NCBI GenBank assembly: GCA_026417175.1
Contig: JAOADT010000007.1
Coordinates: 1-64,000 of the forward strand
Reading direction: 5' to 3'
Origin: Deltaproteobacteria bacterium
GTDB taxonomy: Bacteria > Desulfobacterota > Syntrophorhabdia > Syntrophorhabdales > JANXAF01
Length of the DNA stretch: 64,000 nt
In this document: positions 25,986-35,288 of the stretch, piece after piece
Layout: every line of letters starts with the position of its first letter
Numbering within the stretch: the stretch's first letter is position 1
The notes under the pieces: model-generated
The model's database searches: none
Seen by the model: only the letters and a program-made list of their open reading frames with translations
Told to the model about the DNA's origin: nothing
Translations under genes and position numbers: made by a program

Positions 25986-27053
25986 ATGAAGTTAAGACTT
26001 AGACCATGTGGTAACTTTAAAGAAAGATACATAGAAGAGCTGGCCATATTTGAAACTGACTTTGGTCGGCTTTGGACCCTAATAGGAATTGTGATACTCT
26101 TTTTTGTAATCCCCTTTTTGTTTGGCTCGTACGGGCTTTACGTTCTTAACCATATTGGCATTTATGCAATAGCGGCTGTTGGACTGAATATTCTTATAGG
26201 ATTTACGGGACAGATTTCCTTAGGACACGGAGCATTTTTCGGCGTAGGAGCCTACACCGCGGCAATATTAATGGCTAAATTGGGTGTACCCTTTATCCCA
26301 GCGGTCATATTGGGCGGAATAATGACCTCAATTATAGGACTGATATTTGGGATCCCTTCTTCAAGATTGAAGCATCTTTATTTAACAATTTCGACACTTG
26401 CAGGACAGTTTATTCTTGAATACATTTTCGTCCATTGGAAGTCACTCACAGGTGGTACAGAAGGTATAATCCTCCCTAAATCCACAATATTGGGTTACAC
26501 TTTAAAAGGAGACCGGACATTTTTTTACGTAATATTTATGTGCTTTGTGCTTTTTCTTTGGATAGCGAAAAATATAGTTAGGACGAGATTTGGGCGTGCC
26601 TTCATTGCTATAAGGGATAATGACCAGGCAGCTGAAGGGATGGGTATACCTGTATTTAGATACAAGCTTTTGTCTTTTGGAATAAGCTCATTTTACGCAG
26701 GATTTGCAGGAGCATTATGGGCGGCGTATACGGGAAGTATAACTCCCGAGCCTTTTACTTTTACCCTATCAATCGAGTTCATAGCCATGATAATAATTGG
26801 GGGACTTGGAAGCATAACTGGAAGTGTATTTGGAGCCACCTTCATAACTCTCATTAACGAGCTACTATCTCAGCTTGCTGCCTATCTTATGAATTTAAAG
26901 GGACTTGCTGGAGTTGCCATGACAATTGCTCCACTTAGAGAATTCTTTTTCGGGCTGATAATCGTTCTTTTTCTTATTTTTGAACCAAAAGGGATAGCTG
27001 AAGTCTGGAGAATTGTAAAAAGTAGTTTTAGACTTTGGCCATTTTCATATTAG
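25986..27053 (+). CDS. livM: LivM-type ABC transporter permease
   Basis: A 355-residue permease. The family motifs GLNILIGFTGQISLGHGAFFGVGAY and the loop RFGRAFIAIRDNDQAAEGMGI are present, here cited as GFTGQISLGHGAFFGVGAY. An N-terminal cytoplasmic extension of about 30 residues precedes the first membrane helix, as in several LivM proteins. It pairs with LivH. Confidence 0.95.
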   Translation: MKLRLRPCGNFKERYIEELAIFETDFGRLWTLIGIVILFFVIPFLFGSYGLYVLNHIGIYAIAAVGLNILIGFTGQISLGHGAFFGVGAYTAAILMAKLGVPFIPAVILGGIMTSIIGLIFGIPSSRLKHLYLTISTLAGQFILEYIFVHWKSLTGGTEGIILPKSTILGYTLKGDRTFFYVIFMCFVLFLWIAKNIVRTRFGRAFIAIRDNDQAAEGMGIPVFRYKLLSFGISSFYAGFAGALWAAYTGSITPEPFTFTLSIEFIAMIIIGGLGSITGSVFGATFITLINELLSQLAAYLMNLKGLAGVAMTIAPLREFFFGLIIVLFLIFEPKGIAEVWRIVKSSFRLWPFSY

Positions 27054-27063
27054 GGGGTTATGG

Positions 27064-27867
27064 ATGGAAAACAATATTGCACTTTTGATCAACAATATAA
27101 GTGTGGTCTATCATGATGTTATACAGGTATTAAAAGGCGTTTCACTAGAAGTGAAAAAGGGTGAGATTGTTTCACTTCTTGGAAGTAACGGAGCAGGGAA
27201 AACTACAACCTTAAGGGCCGTCTCAGGTCTTCTAAAACCTGAAAATGGAAGAGTTACAGAAGGGTCGATAATATTTGAGGGAAAACCAATACACAATCAG
27301 CCTCCGGAAGTTATAACTAGATTGGGAATAATTCAAGTTTTAGAAGGAAGAGTGCCTTTTAAATATTTAACTGTTGAGGAAAATCTGAGAGTTGGTACAG
27401 CCACAAGATGGGGGAAACCGTACAAAGAGGATCTGGAGCTTGTTTATTACTATTTTCCTAGACTTAAAGAGTTGCGAAATAGACTTGCGGGATACTGTAG
27501 TGGAGGAGAGCTTCAGATGCTCGTAATTGGAAGAGCGCTTATGGCACACCCCAAACTTTTGTTGTTAGATGAACCCTCTCTCGGACTGGCTCCATTTTTG
27601 GTAAAGGAAATTTTTGACATAGTGAAAAGGATAAATAAAGAGCAAGGGACTACAATCGTTCTTGTTGAGCAAAATGCCAATATGGCATTGAATATAGCCA
27701 CGTACGGATACGTTATGGAAAATGGAAAGATTGTGATGGAAGGTAAGGCCCAGGACTTAAAGGAAAATCCTGATGTCAAAGAATTTTACTTGGGAACAAC
27801 GGCAAAAGGACTGGTAAAGAGTTACAAGGACGTAAAGGCTTATAAAAGAAGGAAAAGATGGCTCTGA
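27064..27867 (+). CDS. livF: LivF-type ABC transporter ATP-binding protein
   Basis: A 267-residue ATPase. Walker A is GSNGAGKTTT, the signature is CSGGELQM, and Walker B LLLLDEPSLGLAP is typical of LivF. It completes the transporter. An ATG four bases earlier (27060) is an alternative start; GGGGG upstream serves either. It overlaps an alternative start of the downstream ligase gene. Confidence 0.95.
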   Translation: MENNIALLINNISVVYHDVIQVLKGVSLEVKKGEIVSLLGSNGAGKTTTLRAVSGLLKPENGRVTEGSIIFEGKPIHNQPPEVITRLGIIQVLEGRVPFKYLTVEENLRVGTATRWGKPYKEDLELVYYYFPRLKELRNRLAGYCSGGELQMLVIGRALMAHPKLLLLDEPSLGLAPFLVKEIFDIVKRINKEQGTTIVLVEQNANMALNIATYGYVMENGKIVMEGKAQDLKENPDVKEFYLGTTAKGLVKSYKDVKAYKRRKRWL

Positions 27868-27881
27868 ATAAGGAGGGCCCT

Positions 27882-29153
27882 ATGGAGCGAAAGAGATTTT
27901 TTGATGAATTAGAGAGTATGGATAGAAAAGATAGAGATTTGTATCAACTCGAGAAACTGAAAGAGCAGATAAAAAGAGCTTATGAAAATGCTGTAGCTAT
28001 AAAAGAACTATTTGATAGAGCAAACATAAAGCCAGATATGATCAAAACTTTCTATGACTTAGAAAAAGTACCCATAATCAGAAAAACGGATGTTATAGAA
28101 TTTCAAAAAAGATATCCACCATACGGTGGTTTTCTAACCGTTCCCGAAAATGAAATCCAAAGAGTCTTTATAACACCAGGTCCCATATATCTTCCTCATC
28201 AAATAGAAGAAATCTCATGGTTCGGCAAAAGCTTTTTCGCTGCCGGATTCACAAAGGGTGATGTTGTGATAAACACTCCAACTTACCACATGTCACCGGC
28301 TGGTATTCTTTTTCACGAAGGACTGAGGGTTACTGGAGCAACGGTTATTCCGACAGGCGTAGGAAACACCGATAGTCAAATAAAAACCATGTTAGATCTT
28401 AAAGTTACTGGATTTGCCGGGATGCCAAGCTTTTTAATGACCATAATTAAAAGGGCAGAAGAGCTCGGATATAACTTCAGAAAAGATTTTAAACTTAAAA
28501 AAGCGTGGTTTACTGGAGAGATGCTACCAGCGTCTATGAGAAAAGTTTTTGAGGAAGAATACGGAATCGACACATATCAGTGCTACTCAGTGACTGAATT
28601 GGGAGGATGTGTTGCTTATGAATGCGCAGAAAAGAAAGGTATGCATTTCATGGACGAATATTTGATTGAAATAGTTGATCCGGAAACGGGTAAATCATTA
28701 AGAGAGGGTGAAGTGGGAGAGCTTGTAGCGACTCCAATAAATAATCCATATTGGGGACTTGTTCGTTTTGGAACAGGCGATATGACATCTTACATTACCG
28801 AACCATGCTCCTGCGGTAGAACCTCGTACCGTATTACTGGCATAGTTGGCCGTAGCACAGATGCGGTGAAAGTTAGAGGGATGTTTATAGTAAAAAAACA
28901 GATGGAAGCATTTTTCGCCAATATAGATGAAATATCCAGATACCAGGTTATAGTCGAAAGAAAGGAGCAAAGAGACGAACTTTCTCTTAAGGTTGAGCTC
29001 AAGGATGAAAGTATTGATAGAAGCGAGCTAAAAAAACGCATAGAGGAAGAATTTCCAAAAAGTCTGAGGGTCCGGTTGGACAGAATCGAGTTTTGTGAAA
29101 AAGGCAATATTAAGGAGGAAGAAACCTTAATAGACAAAAGAAAATGGGACTAA
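27882..29153 (+). CDS. Phenylacetate-CoA ligase-like enzyme
   Basis: A 423-residue PaaK-type ligase. The fold is shortened as in PaaK. The segment TYHMSPAGILFHEGLR, the SVTELGGCVAYEC metal/active-site region and the C-terminal GRSTDAVKVRGMFI are family hallmarks. A usual P-loop S/T-G-T is replaced by a looser ITPGPIYLP. I start it at ATG 27882 with GGAGGG six bases upstream; the ATG at 27858 would overlap livF. Being the last gene of the Liv operon, it suggests an aromatic or related acid as substrate, but this is inference. Confidence 0.9.
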   Translation: MERKRFFDELESMDRKDRDLYQLEKLKEQIKRAYENAVAIKELFDRANIKPDMIKTFYDLEKVPIIRKTDVIEFQKRYPPYGGFLTVPENEIQRVFITPGPIYLPHQIEEISWFGKSFFAAGFTKGDVVINTPTYHMSPAGILFHEGLRVTGATVIPTGVGNTDSQIKTMLDLKVTGFAGMPSFLMTIIKRAEELGYNFRKDFKLKKAWFTGEMLPASMRKVFEEEYGIDTYQCYSVTELGGCVAYECAEKKGMHFMDEYLIEIVDPETGKSLREGEVGELVATPINNPYWGLVRFGTGDMTSYITEPCSCGRTSYRITGIVGRSTDAVKVRGMFIVKKQMEAFFANIDEISRYQVIVERKEQRDELSLKVELKDESIDRSELKKRIEEEFPKSLRVRLDRIEFCEKGNIKEEETLIDKRKWD

Positions 29154-29437
29154 TATCCTTTGGGTTTTATATAACCTGAAATACCCGCGTAGACGAAAAT
29201 CACTGAGGCCGCAAGGAAAAATCTGTAAGGTATGACAAACCGGTAGTCTAAAATTGTAAAAGACACACTGACTGAGAGTAAATTTGTCAAAATACCAGAA
29301 GCTGTTTCCCAACCACAAATAAAAAACACCGGAAATAGGGCAAGAAATACTGCAAGGCTAAAAAATAGAATTACTCTGCCCAATGACTTACGGAAAGGTT
29401 CAACCTTTAAGTAGGAGAGGATTGAATTTTGTTTCAT
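29150..29437 (-). CDS. Small hypothetical membrane protein
   Basis: A 95-residue protein with about three hydrophobic segments (VILFFSLAVFLALFPVFFIC and two more) and basic ends. I do not recognise a family. It starts within the yhhQ 3' end (38-base overlap) and ends overlapping the paaK-like stop on the other strand by 4 bases. It lacks a clear ribosome binding site. Hydrophobic composition and tight packing favour a real gene. Confidence 0.6.
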   Translation of the reverse strand: MKQNSILSYLKVEPFRKSLGRVILFFSLAVFLALFPVFFICGWETASGILTNLLSVSVSFTILDYRFVIPYRFFLAASVIFVYAGISGYIKPKGY

Positions 29438-30089
29438 AGTCGAAAACGTCTAGCCCCTCTCTTTTTTTAAGAAAATTGACTACCCCGTATGTTAAAGGTG
29501 TAAAAAGGATCTCGTATAAAACCTTCGCCACCCATTGGTTTATAACGGTGAAAATTAACGCCCCTATCGGTATGTTTCCGTAAAAGGCAAGTGTTATAAA
29601 AACAGCAGAATCGAACCATTGGCCCACAAAAGTAGAAGTTATGGTCCTTAGCCAAAGAAACTTTCCCCTTGTTTTTACTTTAAGCTTAGCCAATACAAAT
29701 GAATTGGAGAATTCACCAAAGAGATAGGCAATAAAAGACGCAAAGAGAAGTCTTGGTGCGTACCCCAGGATCTTTTCGTAAGCGCTTTGACCATCCCAAA
29801 AGTGTGCTGGGGGCAAAAGTTTTGCTATAAATGAGATCAGGACAAAAATCAAGTTACACACAAAACCAAGCCAAATAACCCTTCTTGCCGCGCTATAACC
29901 ATAAACCTCGGTAAGAATATCGCCAAATATATAACTAATAGGAAAAACCACTATGGCCGCCGGTAAAATTATCCCTGAAATTTCAATAAGTTTAACTGCA
30001 ATAATGTTTGAGCTTATAAGGCAAGTTATAAAAATAGCAGAGGACAGAAGAAACCAAGAGGAATATGTAATTCTTTCTAAGTGCTGCAC
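29400..30089 (-). CDS. yhhQ: Queuosine precursor transporter (YhhQ/VUT family)
   Basis: A 229-residue integral membrane protein of the Vut_1 family (PF02592), which imports 7-deazaguanine precursors of queuosine. Family hallmarks are ISSNIIAVKLIEISG, FPISYIFGDILTEVYGY and FVGQWFDSAVFI. Six membrane segments are expected. The downstream small membrane gene may be co-transcribed. Confidence 0.93.
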   Translation of the reverse strand: MQHLERITYSSWFLLSSAIFITCLISSNIIAVKLIEISGIILPAAIVVFPISYIFGDILTEVYGYSAARRVIWLGFVCNLIFVLISFIAKLLPPAHFWDGQSAYEKILGYAPRLLFASFIAYLFGEFSNSFVLAKLKVKTRGKFLWLRTITSTFVGQWFDSAVFITLAFYGNIPIGALIFTVINQWVAKVLYEILFTPLTYGVVNFLKKREGLDVFDYETKFNPLLLKG

Positions 30090-30124
30090 GGTCTATTTTT
30101 AATAGCAGATGTGATATATGGAAT

Positions 30125-31333
30125 TCAAGTGGGTTTTTCTTCTTTTACGCGACTTAAAAAAATTATACTTACAAAAAAAAGAAAAGATACAAAGACCACC
30201 GATATTCTTTGGCTTTTCGTCATGTACGAGATTATACCGAACATAAGTGGACCAATTATTGCTGACGATTTTCCCACAAAGCCGTAAACGCCAAAATACT
30301 TTGATTCCTCTCCATTTGGTATAAATGTAGCAAAAAGAGCTCTAGATGACGCCTGTAAAACTCCGAGAAATAATGCGCCACAGAGACAAAGTACTGTGAA
30401 ATCCAATTTTTTAGTGACGAATGCAGCAATAAATGTAATAATCGCCCATGCCCAAAGAGAAAGAGTTGTGGTCCTTTTATATCCCATCCTTTCCACGTAT
30501 GCTGAAATTATAAACGCCCCAACCATCGCCGCAGCTTGAATTGAAATATACAGGTAGACCAACTCTTCTGCTGAGAAGGATAGCGTGCTTGCTGCATAGA
30601 GACTGGAAAAAACTATTACAGTATTTATTCCGTCTTCGTAAAAAATGTAACCTATTATAAAGTATCTTAAGTCCTTATTCCTTATTAGCCTCTTTGTTAG
30701 GCTGAGGACGTCTTTTAAGCCTTGCGTTATGGAAATACCTCGCCTGGTACTCGTTTCTGAAGGAAGGAACAAAAAGGATGGTAATGAAAATATGAAGAAG
30801 AATAGAGCACACATTAGCCAAATGAGTTCAATGTATCCCTCATTTAAAAGAAAAAGTGAAAGTACTAGTGAAATTATCGAACCCAAATAGCCAGTCGCAA
30901 ATCCGATCGCCGAGGTCCTACCTTTTCCCACGTTACTCTCGACTGCTGTCAAAAAGGAGTTGTAAAAAACAAAAGCTATCTCCATAGAAAAATTTGCAAG
31001 AACAGTAAGCATGAATCCCTCTATAGCCATGCCTTTTTTGAGAAAAGAAAGTGAAGCTACAGAAACTACACATAGTGAAGTAAAAAAAAGAAGCATCTTT
31101 TTTCTTATCTGTAAACGATCAGCGAGACTGCCAAGGTAAGGAGCAAAAATGGCGCAAAGGGCCATACTTAGAGAGATAGCCTTACCCCATAAGGCATCGC
31201 CTAGATGATTTTCATTTCCTACTATCTCTTTTGCGTAGTAAACAGGAAAAATCGTTGCGGCAATCACCGCCGAGTAACTAGAATTGGCGAAGTCGTAAAA
31301 ATACCACGCAATTCGGATCAGTCTACCTTTCAC
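30125..31333 (-). CDS. MFS transporter of the UMF1/ATG22 family
   Basis: A 402-residue transporter with about twelve membrane helices. The N-terminus WYFYDFANSSYSAVI is the UMF1/ATG22 signature, and the first cytoplasmic loop is LGSLADRLQIRKK. Members are possible amino-acid exporters; the substrate here is unknown. It diverges from the sfsA-like fusion gene. Confidence 0.93.
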   Translation of the reverse strand: MKGRLIRIAWYFYDFANSSYSAVIAATIFPVYYAKEIVGNENHLGDALWGKAISLSMALCAIFAPYLGSLADRLQIRKKMLLFFTSLCVVSVASLSFLKKGMAIEGFMLTVLANFSMEIAFVFYNSFLTAVESNVGKGRTSAIGFATGYLGSIISLVLSLFLLNEGYIELIWLMCALFFFIFSLPSFLFLPSETSTRRGISITQGLKDVLSLTKRLIRNKDLRYFIIGYIFYEDGINTVIVFSSLYAASTLSFSAEELVYLYISIQAAAMVGAFIISAYVERMGYKRTTTLSLWAWAIITFIAAFVTKKLDFTVLCLCGALFLGVLQASSRALFATFIPNGEESKYFGVYGFVGKSSAIIGPLMFGIISYMTKSQRISVVFVSFLFFVSIIFLSRVKEEKPT

Positions 31334-31444
31334 GTAAATTTCTCCAACGAAGCCCTCTTTTTAAGGATTAAAAGATATATGCGTACCCAATAGAGTGTCA
31401 AGTTTTAGTAACTTTTTAGGTTTGTAAACTGGTATAATGTTTCG

Positions 31445-32584
31445 ATGGTAGATAAAAAAGAACTCCGAGAAGGAATTTTTATTTCTAGAGTGAACCGTTT
31501 TGTTTGTGAATGTGTTATAGACGGGAAACGTGTCTTTGCCCATCTTCCTAATTCGGGAAGACTTTTGGAAATTCTTTTTAAGGGAGTAAAAATCTACGCA
31601 CTAAGAATTAGTGGAAAAAGCATTCTTCAGTACAGGTTGATTTTTGCTGAAAAAGAGGGGATGCCAATACTCATAGATACAAACCTTACGAACATTATAG
31701 CTAAGCATCTCATTGAAAAAAACATGATACCATCACTTAAAGGGTATAGTGTCTCAAAGAAAGAGGTAAGTTTAGAAGGAAATAGATTTGATCTTCTTCT
31801 TGAACGGGCACAAGAAAAGTTGATTATAGAAGTTAAAAATTCAACGTTATTTTGGAAGAGTCTTTCCATGTTTCCTGATTGCGAAACAAAAAGAGGAAAA
31901 AAACATATTGAGGGACTGGTTAAAGCAAAAGATGACAAAACGGATTGTGGAATTCTATTCATAGTGAGCTCACCTAAAGTGACTCATTTTCTTCCAGACT
32001 TTCACAATGATTACGCCTTTAGTAAAGAGCTTCTAAAAGCTAAGGACGTTATAAGGGTCTATGCCATATGTGTAGGTTTTGATAGCGACTTTTCCATTTC
32101 TGAAGTGAAAGAAATAAAAATTCCTTGGGAAGTACTGGCAGAAGTGGGTGAAGACTCAGGTGCATATCTTCTGATAATGAATGTGTCCGAGAACAGAAAT
32201 CTTTTAATCGGGGCCATTGGTGAAAAATTTTTGAGAAAAGGATATTACGTATACGTGGGTTCAGCAAGGAAAAACCTTAAAAATAGGATTTCGAGACATT
32301 TTAAAAGGCAAAAGAAACTTCACTGGCATATAGATTTCCTCACAATCAATTTCCGCCCCTTTTTTGTTTTTCCAGTGAGAGCTCAAGAGTCTTATGAGTG
32401 TGAAATAGCTTACGAGCTTTCCAAAATTAGCGACTGGTCTATTCTTGCATTTGGTTCGTCAGATTGTAGTTGTGAAACACACCTATTTGGTTTTGAAAAT
32501 AATCCGATGGATAGTTTAGAGTTCATAAATCTGCTACTTTATTTCAGAATGGGGATATTAGAGAAACAATTGCAAAATAATTGA
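31445..32584 (+). CDS. SfsA fused to a GIY-YIG-like DUF123 domain
   Basis: A 379-residue two-domain protein. Residues 1 to about 230 are SfsA, a DNA/RNA-binding nuclease-like protein once linked to sugar fermentation. It has an OB-type N-terminus (NRFVCECVIDGKRVFAHLPN) and a restriction-endonuclease-like core with E-x-K in LIIEVKNSTLF. Residues about 240-360 are DUF123, a GIY-YIG relative, with GYYVYVGSARKNLKNRISRH and LHWHIDFL. Fusions of these are known in some anaerobes and archaea. No clear Shine-Dalgarno sequence is visible. A DNA-processing role is inference. Confidence 0.92.
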   Translation: MVDKKELREGIFISRVNRFVCECVIDGKRVFAHLPNSGRLLEILFKGVKIYALRISGKSILQYRLIFAEKEGMPILIDTNLTNIIAKHLIEKNMIPSLKGYSVSKKEVSLEGNRFDLLLERAQEKLIIEVKNSTLFWKSLSMFPDCETKRGKKHIEGLVKAKDDKTDCGILFIVSSPKVTHFLPDFHNDYAFSKELLKAKDVIRVYAICVGFDSDFSISEVKEIKIPWEVLAEVGEDSGAYLLIMNVSENRNLLIGAIGEKFLRKGYYVYVGSARKNLKNRISRHFKRQKKLHWHIDFLTINFRPFFVFPVRAQESYECEIAYELSKISDWSILAFGSSDCSCETHLFGFENNPMDSLEFINLLLYFRMGILEKQLQNN

Positions 32585-32627
32585 GATCTAAAAAGTTTGT
32601 GTGTTAAAAAAAGAAAGGAGGACTTTT

Positions 32628-33182
32628 ATGGATTTGCTTAAAGTCATACACGAGAGGCAAAGCATAAGAAAATACAGAGAAGATGAGATCCCGGAAGAAA
32701 TATTGATAGAGATATTAGAGGCTGCAAGGAGATCTCCATCCTGGGCCAACACTCAGACATGGCGTTTCATTATAGTAAAAGATACTAGGGTAAAGGAAGA
32801 ACTGTCTAAAACGCTAACCGAACATAATCCTGCTAAGGAAGCATTGAGAAAGGCTCCGGTGGTTATATGTCTTGTTTCCCAAAAAGGTGTTGCCGGTTTT
32901 AGCAAGGGGGTCCCTCGTACCTCAAAAGGAGATTACTATATGTTCGATGCCGGTATTGCAATGGAGCACATAGTACTCGCGGCGTGGAATTTTGGGCTTG
33001 GGACTTGTCACGTAGGAGCCTTCGACCATGAAGAGGCTGAAAGGGTACTAGGCGTCCCAGAGGGTTTTACTATAGTTGCCATGACACCCCTCGGATACTT
33101 TGATGAGAAACCGATTGTTACGCCAAGAAAGTCTTTAAAAGAGATCTTGTTTCTCGATAGATTCGGGAAACCTTACCTTTAG
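32628..33182 (+). CDS. Nitroreductase family FMN protein
   Basis: A 184-residue flavoprotein. RQSIRKYREDEIPEEILIEILEAARRSPSWANTQTWRF is the nitroreductase N-terminus, cited here as RQSIRKYREDEIP and ARRSPSWANTQTWRF; the late HVGAFDHEEAERVLGVPEG is also typical. The ATG at 32628 follows AAAGGAGG; the ORF start at 32601 is too far upstream. It probably reduces quinones, nitro groups or similar acceptors. It is 5 bases from the DegT gene, so likely in one transcript. Confidence 0.92.
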   Translation: MDLLKVIHERQSIRKYREDEIPEEILIEILEAARRSPSWANTQTWRFIIVKDTRVKEELSKTLTEHNPAKEALRKAPVVICLVSQKGVAGFSKGVPRTSKGDYYMFDAGIAMEHIVLAAWNFGLGTCHVGAFDHEEAERVLGVPEGFTIVAMTPLGYFDEKPIVTPRKSLKEILFLDRFGKPYL

Positions 33183-33187
33183 AGGTC

Positions 33188-34294
33188 ATGAACATACCCC
33201 TTGTCAATCTTAAGCTTCAATACAAGAAGGTCGAAAAAGAGATTTTAAAAGGTATAAAGGAGATTCTCAAAGAACAAAGGCTTATACTCGGAAAGTACTG
33301 TGCACTTCTTGAGGAAACCATAGGAAAATTCACAGGTGTCAAACACGCGATTTCGTGTGCGAATGGGACTGATGCGCTTATTTTATCCCTCATGTCCCTT
33401 GGGATCGGAGATGGAGATGAAGTTATAACAACCCCTTACACATTTTTCTCTACGGCGAGTTCGATTGCTCTTGTAGGCGCAAAACCTGTTTTTGTGGACA
33501 TTGAGCCAAAGTTTATGAACATTGATCCAGTGAAAATAGAAATGGCGGTAACTGAGAGGACCAAAGCCGTTATTGTTGTTCACCTTTTTGGAAAACTTTG
33601 CCAAATGGAAAAGATAATGCACCTTGCAAGGAAACATGGAATTTACATCGTTGAAGATATGGCCCAGTCGATAGGTGCGCGGAAAAATGGTAAAATGGCC
33701 GGATCTTTTGGACATGTTGCAGCGTTGAGTTTCTATCCCACAAAGAACCTTGGAGGAATAGGAGAGGGTGGAATGGTGTTAACTAAAAGCGGAGAGCTAG
33801 CTAGAAAGTTAAAAATGCTGAGAGTCCACGGGATGGACGAAAAGCCGTACACCCACGAGATTATAGGTATAAATAGTAGACTTGATGAAATTAAGGCCTT
33901 TGCTCTCTATGTGAAATTTTCTTATCTTCAGGAATGGAACAAAAAAAGAATTGAGAATGCAAAGTTTTATAATGAAAAACTTAAAGATCTACCAATTGTC
34001 CTTCCCGATTTAGAGGATGAGGAATCCCATGTGTTTCATCAGTACGTAATAAGGAGTGAAAAAAGGGATGAACTTATGGAATTTCTAAGAAAAAGGGGAA
34101 TACAAACGGGGATATACTATCCCCTTCCACTTCATCTTCAAGAATGTTTCAGTTATCTTGGATATAAAAAAGGAGATTTCCCCTGTGCTGAAGAGGCCTC
34201 AGCAAAAAGCTTGGCAATTCCTGTTTATCCTGAACTAAAAGAGAAGGAAAGGGAGTATATTGTAAAAAGTATACGGAAATTTTTTAGGGCATAG
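33188..34294 (+). CDS. DegT/DnrJ/EryC1/StrS-type PLP aminotransferase
   Basis: A 368-residue sugar aminotransferase-type protein. The PLP lysine lies in SFYPTKNLGGIGEGGM, preceded by the cofactor Asp in IVEDMAQSIGA. The C-terminal GIQTGIYYPLPLHLQ is typical. Such enzymes transaminate keto-sugars for surface polysaccharides, although no glycan genes adjoin it. Its 3' end overlaps the convergent ahbD gene by 11 bases. Confidence 0.93.
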   Translation: MNIPLVNLKLQYKKVEKEILKGIKEILKEQRLILGKYCALLEETIGKFTGVKHAISCANGTDALILSLMSLGIGDGDEVITTPYTFFSTASSIALVGAKPVFVDIEPKFMNIDPVKIEMAVTERTKAVIVVHLFGKLCQMEKIMHLARKHGIYIVEDMAQSIGARKNGKMAGSFGHVAALSFYPTKNLGGIGEGGMVLTKSGELARKLKMLRVHGMDEKPYTHEIIGINSRLDEIKAFALYVKFSYLQEWNKKRIENAKFYNEKLKDLPIVLPDLEDEESHVFHQYVIRSEKRDELMEFLRKRGIQTGIYYPLPLHLQECFSYLGYKKGDFPCAEEASAKSLAIPVYPELKEKEREYIVKSIRKFFRA

Positions 34295-35288
34295 TGCAGT
34301 ACGGTTCGCCTTCCATAAAATCGCCGTACTCTTCGTATGATCTTGCCCTGCAGCCTCCGCATATGTCGAGGTACCTACATCTTCCACATTTTCCCTTGTA
34401 TTGAGAGTAATCCCTTAGTCTCAGAAACACTTCTGAGTTTTTCCAAACGTGTTCTACCCCTTCAGTTTTGACATCTCCACAGGGGATCTCCAGATACCCA
34501 CAGGGTTGGGTTACACCAGTGTGAGATATAAACATAAAACTTTTTCCTGCAAGACATCCAGAACTTCTTAAGGTTTCTCCGTTTTCCTTTAGTATTCTAT
34601 AGTATTGGGGACCGCATGTCACCTTTATTTCCAGCTCTCTTTTTCTTTCGAGAGTGTATATTAGCCTTAAGGTTTCCTCATATTCTTCTGCCTTAAGAAC
34701 TTTTTCTTTTATGTTTTTCCCCCGGCCTACCGGAAGAAGCATGAAAACATGCCAAGCGGAAGCTCCCAGTGAGATTGCAAGTGCGTAAATATTCTCCAAA
34801 TCATTAATATTCATGTAAGTGACAGTGGTGTTTATCTGGAAAGGAAGATTTTCCTCTTTCATTATTTTTGCGGCATTGACGATATATTCGAATGAGCCAT
34901 TTACTCCCCTGAAGTGGTCATGAGACTGACTGTCTTTTCCGTCTATGCTCAAACTTACCCTTCTTATATTCAGTTTTTTTAAAGTTCTCGCTATTTCTTT
35001 TGAAATAAAAGTCCCGTTCGTTGCAAGTACAGTATAAAGACCCCTTTCATTTGCATAGCTTATAATCTCAAAGATATCATTTCTGAGCAAGGGCTCTCCA
35101 CCTGTTAAAATGATCACAGGTGAAGAAAAAGACGAAATAGAATCAATTACCATCTTACATTCATCTGTGGTGAGTTCCTGTTCATCTCTTTCCTTGATAG
35201 CAGAGGCTCTGCAGTGAAGACACGATAGATTACAGGACCGAGTGAGTTCCCATGCTACCATTCTTAGAGGAAACTCTCTTTTAGCCAT
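34284..35288 (-). CDS. ahbD: Heme b synthase (radical SAM AhbD)
   Basis: A 334-residue radical SAM/SPASM enzyme that decarboxylates Fe-coproporphyrin to heme in the siroheme-dependent pathway. The cluster motif is CNLSCLHC in [16 protein letters not shown]. The SAM-binding GGEPLLR and the SPASM C-terminus [17 protein letters not shown], with further cysteine ligands, fit AhbD. Assignment is supported by neighbours hemB and ahbC on the same strand. Its start overlaps the hemB 3' end by 25 bases. A general peptide-modifying SPASM enzyme is the alternative, but context disfavours it. Confidence 0.88.
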   Translation of the reverse strand: MAKREFPLRMVAWELTRSCNLSCLHCRASAIKERDEQELTTDECKMVIDSISSFSSPVIILTGGEPLLRNDIFEIISYANERGLYTVLATNGTFISKEIARTLKKLNIRRVSLSIDGKDSQSHDHFRGVNGSFEYIVNAAKIMKEENLPFQINTTVTYMNINDLENIYALAISLGASAWHVFMLLPVGRGKNIKEKVLKAEEYEETLRLIYTLERKRELEIKVTCGPQYYRILKENGETLRSSGCLAGKSFMFISHTGVTQPCGYLEIPCGDVKTEGVEHVWKNSEVFLRLRDYSQYKGKCGRCRYLDICGGCRARSYEEYGDFMEGEPYCTMP

